Shown here: one piece after another, positions 8,101-10,310 of the stretch | Layout of the letters: each line of letters opens with the position of its first letter | How positions within the stretch are numbered: the stretch's first letter is position 1 | NCBI GenBank assembly: GCA_023444705.1 | Contig: JAEXMB010000083.1 | Location: 1 to 10,310 of the forward strand | DNA length: 10,310 nucleotides | Origin: Pseudomonadota bacterium | GTDB lineage: Bacteria > Pseudomonadota > Alphaproteobacteria > Micavibrionales > UBA2020 | Direction of reading: 5' to 3' | Translations under genes and position numbers: made by a program | The notes under the pieces: generated by a model | The model's input: only the letters and a program-made list of their open reading frames with translations | Told to the model about the DNA's origin: nothing | Database searches by the model: none

Positions 8101-8817
8101 GCGCGCACGGCGGCACCGGCGGCCGTGCCGTCACCCCTGCGCGAGAAATTCCGCCCGTCGGAATACCTTGGCACCAACGATAACGACCGCGCCGTGCTGT
8201 CGCCGCTGGCGACACCTGCCGATGATTATCACGCGCGTCTGGGCACGGCTGTCCACGCGTTGCTGGAATTCCTGCCCGGTACGCCGGTGCAGGGTCGCGA
8301 CGCGGTCATCAAGGCCTATCTGGCGCAACCGCGCTGGAATTTGAGCGACGAAGACCAGAAAGCCACCGCGCGTCAGGTCAATGCCGTGCTGAAAGACGCG
8401 CGTTTCGGCGCGATCTTTGGCGACAGTGCCCGTGCCGAGGTCAGCCTGACCGGCCAGTTGTGGCACGACGGCCAGCCGCGCCAGCTCAGCGGTCAGGTCG
8501 ACCGTCTGGTGGTCGATGGCAATACGGTGACGATTGTCGATTATAAAAACGGCAAGCACGTGCCGCGCATCCCCGAAAGCGCGCCGAAAAAATACATCGT
8601 GCAGATGGCGGCCTACCGCATGGCGCTCAAGAAGATGTATCCCGACAAGGACGTGCGCTGCGCCCTGTTGTGGACGCGCAATGCGACGCTGATGGAGCTG
8701 CCTGACAGTCTGCTTGATAAAACGCTGGCGGAGGTCAAGCTGAGCGCAACGCCGCCTGCGGTTGCCGCACCTGTTGCGGCCAAACCTGCAAAGACGAAAG
8801 CGGCAAAACCTAAATAA
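5170..8817 (+). CDS. addA: Double-strand break repair helicase-nuclease AddA
   Basis: This is the motor subunit of AddAB, an ATP-driven 3'-5' SF1A helicase with a C-terminal nuclease. It is 1215 residues, somewhat longer than many alphaproteobacterial AddA. Helicase motifs in order are Walker A ASAGTGKT (37-44), motif Ia TFTTAASALM (68-77), Walker B VDEAQDTNP (Asp417-Glu418), motif III GDEKQSIFSFQ (from Gly457), motif IV with Arg502 in AFRSS, motif V MTVHSAKGLE (822-831) and motif VI YVAMTRAADR (897-906). The nuclease domain has His1029, Asp1111 in GQVDRL, Asp1124 and Lys1126 in DYKNG, and Gln1145/Tyr1149 in QMAAY, so it should be active. Motif Ia departs from the family's usual TFTKAAAAEM. 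The C-terminus is an Ala/Pro/Lys tail. AAGGA at 5156-5160 lies 9 bases before the ATG. Its last 8 bases overlap the end of the convergent ruvX. Confidence 0.96.
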   Translation: MAKPRPDAFNKQSSRKPDPNVVQRLASDPAASVWVTASAGTGKTKVLTDRVLRLMLSGAAPESILCVTFTTAASALMTIRIREELSQWATMDKTALAERLEKLTGAKPDAATQARARQLFAEFLDASSGMRIQTIHALAQDMIRRFPIESGIPPYFEVMDDQTASDLLRDARAQVLRDVQKNPNTPLAQAVRMVTPEVAEDDFVNLIGELTYRRGELLSIFARKGGLEETIQSVYGYLNAAEDEDSHSLNVMLNSDHGLDGDAPDIQALNAAAEILATGSAADLEKAKMIKAWLLHPEQRTEFFWDYAAVFLTADGVTRKTLATKKCADALPALTAEAERLMRGIDAISSMNVARGTEAILRLTSAILDTYAEKKRTLNLLDYDDLIHSVNVMMREDGAARWALHKLPGDIKHILVDEAQDTNPDQWELVGSLVRELFAQQQKAPTPAQAPTLFVVGDEKQSIFSFQRADPREFANRKKDFAALVKASGGEWRTLDMDIAFRSSPAITRAVDAVFANPEASDGLFSRDAAPDKQVHHEPYRRGQAGLVEIHPVVTGTAKPEPEAWSLPLPSEDDNTPDPSQQLADQIADQIKTWLDSKEKLPARGRAISPSDIMILVRRRSAFVDQLVRALKKRDIPVSGADRLSLREQIVVMDLVALGEWLLFPRDDYKLACILKSPLIGLNDAQLEQIAAGRKGDLWSSLQAAADKKDGDDAFKRAVEYLGGLQARYANGRPYEFYSDILMNDCAARRADGKPQSGLNALYARLGFEAEDPMVEFMNAIERYEKLNAPSLQGFLAWLEAGEAEVKRQVNLNPESPRVNIMTVHSAKGLEAPIVILPDTTGLPEDNTRARPRFLWPDNDRDVPLWVPRADLECNAFRRERHQIEAERDREFRRLLYVAMTRAADRLYVHGHQNAARATGKSWYELIVKGMSENLGKDISVDEDSGIIRFGTPQTVKPQPDGVDHQQRLSVVGVPKWARTAAPAAVPSPLREKFRPSEYLGTNDNDRAVLSPLATPADDYHARLGTAVHALLEFLPGTPVQGRDAVIKAYLAQPRWNLSDEDQKATARQVNAVLKDARFGAIFGDSARAEVSLTGQLWHDGQPRQLSGQVDRLVVDGNTVTIVDYKNGKHVPRIPESAPKKYIVQMAAYRMALKKMYPDKDVRCALLWTRNATLMELPDSLLDKTLAEVKLSATPPAVAAPVAAKPAKTKAAKPK

Positions 8818-9271
8818 GCTTGAGTGCGTCTTCGAGCATGACGGCGGCGGCGACGGCATCCTGCATGTCGCGCGCGGCCTTGCTGCCGCCTTCAAGACGC
8901 TCGTCGGCGTCAAAGCTGCTCAGCCGTTCATCCATAAAGGCGACGAGGGGCGTAAAGCCAAGCTGTGCCTTGGCCCGCTCGAGGTTGAGCGCGAAATGAC
9001 GCACGCTTTGCGCGCGCGGGCCTTCGCTGCCATCCATATTAAGGGGCAGGCCGATGATCAGGGTTTGGATGTCATAATCCTTGCAGAGTTTGGCCAGTGA
9101 AGCGACGTTTTCTGTAAACTTTTTACCGCGCAGGACCGCGATCGGCGTGACGACACCCGTGGTCAGCTCCGCCAGCGCCACGCCGATGCGCGCGGGGCTG
9201 TGATCCAGCCCGATCAGGCGGGTGGCGGCACCCATGCGTTGCCGGAGTTCTTTGATTCCCGTAACCGTCAT
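8810..9271 (-). CDS. ruvX: Putative Holliday junction resolvase RuvX (YqgF family)
   Basis: This 153-residue RNase H-fold protein belongs to the YqgF/RuvX family, implicated in pre-16S rRNA 5' maturation and proposed as a Holliday junction resolvase. Visible are RLIGLDHSPARIGVA (Asp23), IIGLPLNMDGSEGPRAQSVR, MDERLSSFDADE (Glu115) and QDAVAAAVMLEDAL (Asp138); these supply the three acidic positions of the family. The first loop is unusual: homologues generally read DxG-T-K-x-IG, here DHSPARIG. The ATG at 9271 is chosen because the N-terminal TGIKELRQRM stretch before RLIGLD resembles alphaproteobacterial homologues. The frame stays open upstream to 9649, but that would run antisense through gatC. 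No strong ribosome binding site is seen. It is divergent from gatC and convergent with addA. Confidence 0.92.
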   Translation of the reverse strand: MTVTGIKELRQRMGAATRLIGLDHSPARIGVALAELTTGVVTPIAVLRGKKFTENVASLAKLCKDYDIQTLIIGLPLNMDGSEGPRAQSVRHFALNLERAKAQLGFTPLVAFMDERLSSFDADERLEGGSKAARDMQDAVAAAVMLEDALKLI

Positions 9272-9328
9272 GCTACATCTTGGGCTGGAAAAATCCGCCC
9301 TGTAAACAAAAAAGAGAGTTTTACGGCA
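9272..9328. promoter_or_regulatory. Divergent ruvX/gatC spacer with hairpin-capable dyad
   Basis: Only 57 bases separate the two start codons, so both promoters are packed here or extend into the genes. Positions 9282-9300 can fold as GGGC pairing with GCCC and GGA pairing with TCC, with one bulged T and an AAAA loop. On the plus strand TTGGGC (9280-9285) and TGTAAA (9301-9306) could be poor -35 and -10 elements 15 bases apart, in which case the dyad fills the spacer. AGAGAG just before 9320 is the likely gatC ribosome binding site. The pairing is observed; the function is inferred. Confidence 0.35.
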
Positions 9329-9631
9329 ATGACCACGCCTACGCCCACCATCGACCGCGCCACCATCCGCAAGGTCGCCCGTCTGGCCCGCATCCGCACC
9401 ACCGAGGCCGAGGAAGAAACCCTTGCCGGCGAGCTGAGCAAGATCCTCGCAATGGTCAGCGAGCTGAACGACGTCGACACCACAGGCGTGGAGCCGCTGA
9501 CCTCGGTCATCGACATGGACCTGCCGCGCCGCAACGACGAGATCACCGACGGCGAGCGACAGGACGACATCCTCGCCAACGCGCCCGAGGCGACCGCCGG
9601 TTTCTTCGTCGTGCCCAAGGTGGTCGAATAA
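9329..9631 (+). CDS. gatC: Asp-tRNA(Asn)/Glu-tRNA(Gln) amidotransferase subunit GatC
   Basis: This is the small subunit of the GatCAB amidotransferase, which converts mischarged Glu-tRNA(Gln) and/or Asp-tRNA(Asn) to the correct aminoacyl-tRNA. GatC wraps round GatA and stabilises the complex. The product is 100 residues, the normal family length. Characteristic segments are VARLARIRTTEAEEE, ILAMVSELNDVDTTGVEPL, an acidic middle with LPRRNDE, and the C-terminal ANAPEATAGFFVVPKVVE. The frame is open further upstream to 9200, but the ATG at 9329 gives the family N-terminus and has AGAGAG about 10 bases before it. gatA follows after 56 bases in the same direction, and gatB would be expected beyond the window. 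Confidence 0.95.
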   Translation: MTTPTPTIDRATIRKVARLARIRTTEAEEETLAGELSKILAMVSELNDVDTTGVEPLTSVIDMDLPRRNDEITDGERQDDILANAPEATAGFFVVPKVVE

Positions 9632-9687
9632 CGCTGACCCCACAGGCACACGTCAGAATATAAAGCTGCAAGATAGAGAGTGACACC

Positions 9688-10310
9688 ATGACCAAACTGA
9701 CCGATCTGACCATCGCAAGCGCGCTTGAAGGTTTGAACAAAAAAGATTTCACCGCGCAGGAGCTGGTCGGCGCCCACGTCACCGCCGCCGAGGCCGCGCG
9801 CCCGCTCAACTGCTTCATCACCGAAACGTTCGAGCAAGCCATCGAAGACGCCAAGGACAGCGACGCGCGCCGCCAGGGCAACAAGGCGCTGGCGCTTGAC
9901 GGCATTCCCATCGGTATGAAGGACCTATTCTGCACCAAAGGCACGCAGACCACCGCGGCCAGCAAGATCCTCAAGGGGTTTGTGCCGCCCTATGAATCAA
10001 CCGTGTCGCAAAAACTGATTGATGCGGGCACGATCAGCCTTGGCAAGCTCAACCTCGACGAATTCGCGATGGGCTCAAGCAACGGCACCTCGGCCTTTGG
10101 CGGCGTCATCAATCCGTGGCGCAGCACCTCCAATCCTGAAAAAGACCTTGTCCCCGGCGGCTCTTCGGGTGGCTCGTCTTCGGCTGTTGCCGCGCGCATC
10201 GTCATGGGTGCGACGGGGACCGATACCGGCGGTTCCATCCGCCAGCCCGCTGCGTTTTGCGGCATCACCGGCATCAAGCCGACCTATGGCCGCTGCTCGC
10301 GCTGGGGCGT
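9688..10310 (+). CDS. gatA: Asp-tRNA(Asn)/Glu-tRNA(Gln) amidotransferase subunit GatA (C-terminal part outside window)
   Basis: This is the amidase-signature subunit of GatCAB. It hydrolyses glutamine and supplies ammonia, which passes to the GatB kinase/transamidase site. 207 full codons are seen, of about 490 usual. The amidase catalytic triad is complete: Lys78 in PIGMKDLF, cis-Ser159 in PGGSSGGSS and nucleophile Ser183 in GTDTGGSIRQPAAF, the same spacing as Lys79-Ser154-Ser178 of Staphylococcus aureus GatA. The start ATG has AGAGAG at 9675-9680, 7 bases upstream. The 56-base gap after gatC shows only a weak CTGAC/GTCAG dyad. The reading frame is open to the right edge with no defect. Confidence 0.97.
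   Translation, partial: MTKLTDLTIASALEGLNKKDFTAQELVGAHVTAAEAARPLNCFITETFEQAIEDAKDSDARRQGNKALALDGIPIGMKDLFCTKGTQTTAASKILKGFVPPYESTVSQKLIDAGTISLGKLNLDEFAMGSSNGTSAFGGVINPWRSTSNPEKDLVPGGSSGGSSSAVAARIVMGATGTDTGGSIRQPAAFCGITGIKPTYGRCSRWG

Noticed and set aside
8764..8780. GCCGCA/TGCGGC stem with 5-base loop near the end of addA, as a terminator
   Set aside because: It lies inside the Ala/Pro/Lys-coding tail and has no T run after it on either strand, so it is better explained by GC-rich alanine codons.
9272..9649. N-terminal extension of ruvX through gatC
   Set aside because: The extra residues have no similarity to RuvX and lie antisense to a clear gatC; the ATG at 9271 gives the family N-terminus.
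9634..9656. CTGAC/GTCAG dyad between gatC and gatA
   Set aside because: The arms are only 5 bases with a 13-base loop and no T run, too weak to call a terminator or attenuator.
1..10310. A novel defence, mobile or biosynthetic system
   Set aside because: Almost all the sequence is accounted for by sdhCDA, addBA, ruvX and gatCA; there are no repeat arrays, integrase or transposase motifs, or composition breaks.

Overview
The window looks like an ordinary housekeeping stretch of a GC-rich alphaproteobacterial chromosome. The evidence is the company of genes: succinate dehydrogenase membrane subunits with alphaproteobacterial sequence style, an AddB/AddA pair of the alphaproteobacterial type (AddB without a Walker A motif), and a ruvX gene divergent from gatC-gatA. 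The species cannot be named from the sequence. AddA, AddB and RuvX all depart from the commonest alphaproteobacterial motif wording, so a deep-branching or uncultured lineage is possible, but that is a guess.

Layout. Positions 1-1685 hold, on the minus strand, sdhC-sdhD-sdhA (sdhA runs off the left edge, and sdhB would be expected beyond it). They encode the two heme/quinone membrane anchors and the flavoprotein of respiratory complex II. A roughly 300-base divergent intergenic region (1686-1989) follows. It holds an AT-rich inverted repeat with exact 10-base arms, an adjoining perfect 12-base palindrome and two small dyads. It must carry the promoters for sdhC leftward and addB rightward. 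Positions 1990-8817 hold addB and addA, an evident two-gene operon for the helicase-nuclease that processes double-strand breaks for RecA. Both PD-(D/E)XK nuclease domains keep their catalytic residues, and only AddA keeps helicase motifs.

The minus-strand ruvX (8810-9271) converges on addA, and the two stop regions overlap by 8 bases. A 57-base divergent spacer with a hairpin-capable dyad separates ruvX from gatC (9329-9631) and gatA (9688 to the right edge), subunits of the tRNA-dependent amidotransferase that makes Gln-tRNA(Gln) and/or Asn-tRNA(Asn).

I found no mobile element, CRISPR array, RNA gene, prophage or evident novel system. The points worth a second look are the sdhC/addB intergenic repeats, the altered helicase motif Ia in AddA, the single-cysteine AddB, the basic tails on both Add subunits, the altered first catalytic loop of RuvX, and the addA/ruvX tail-to-tail overlap.
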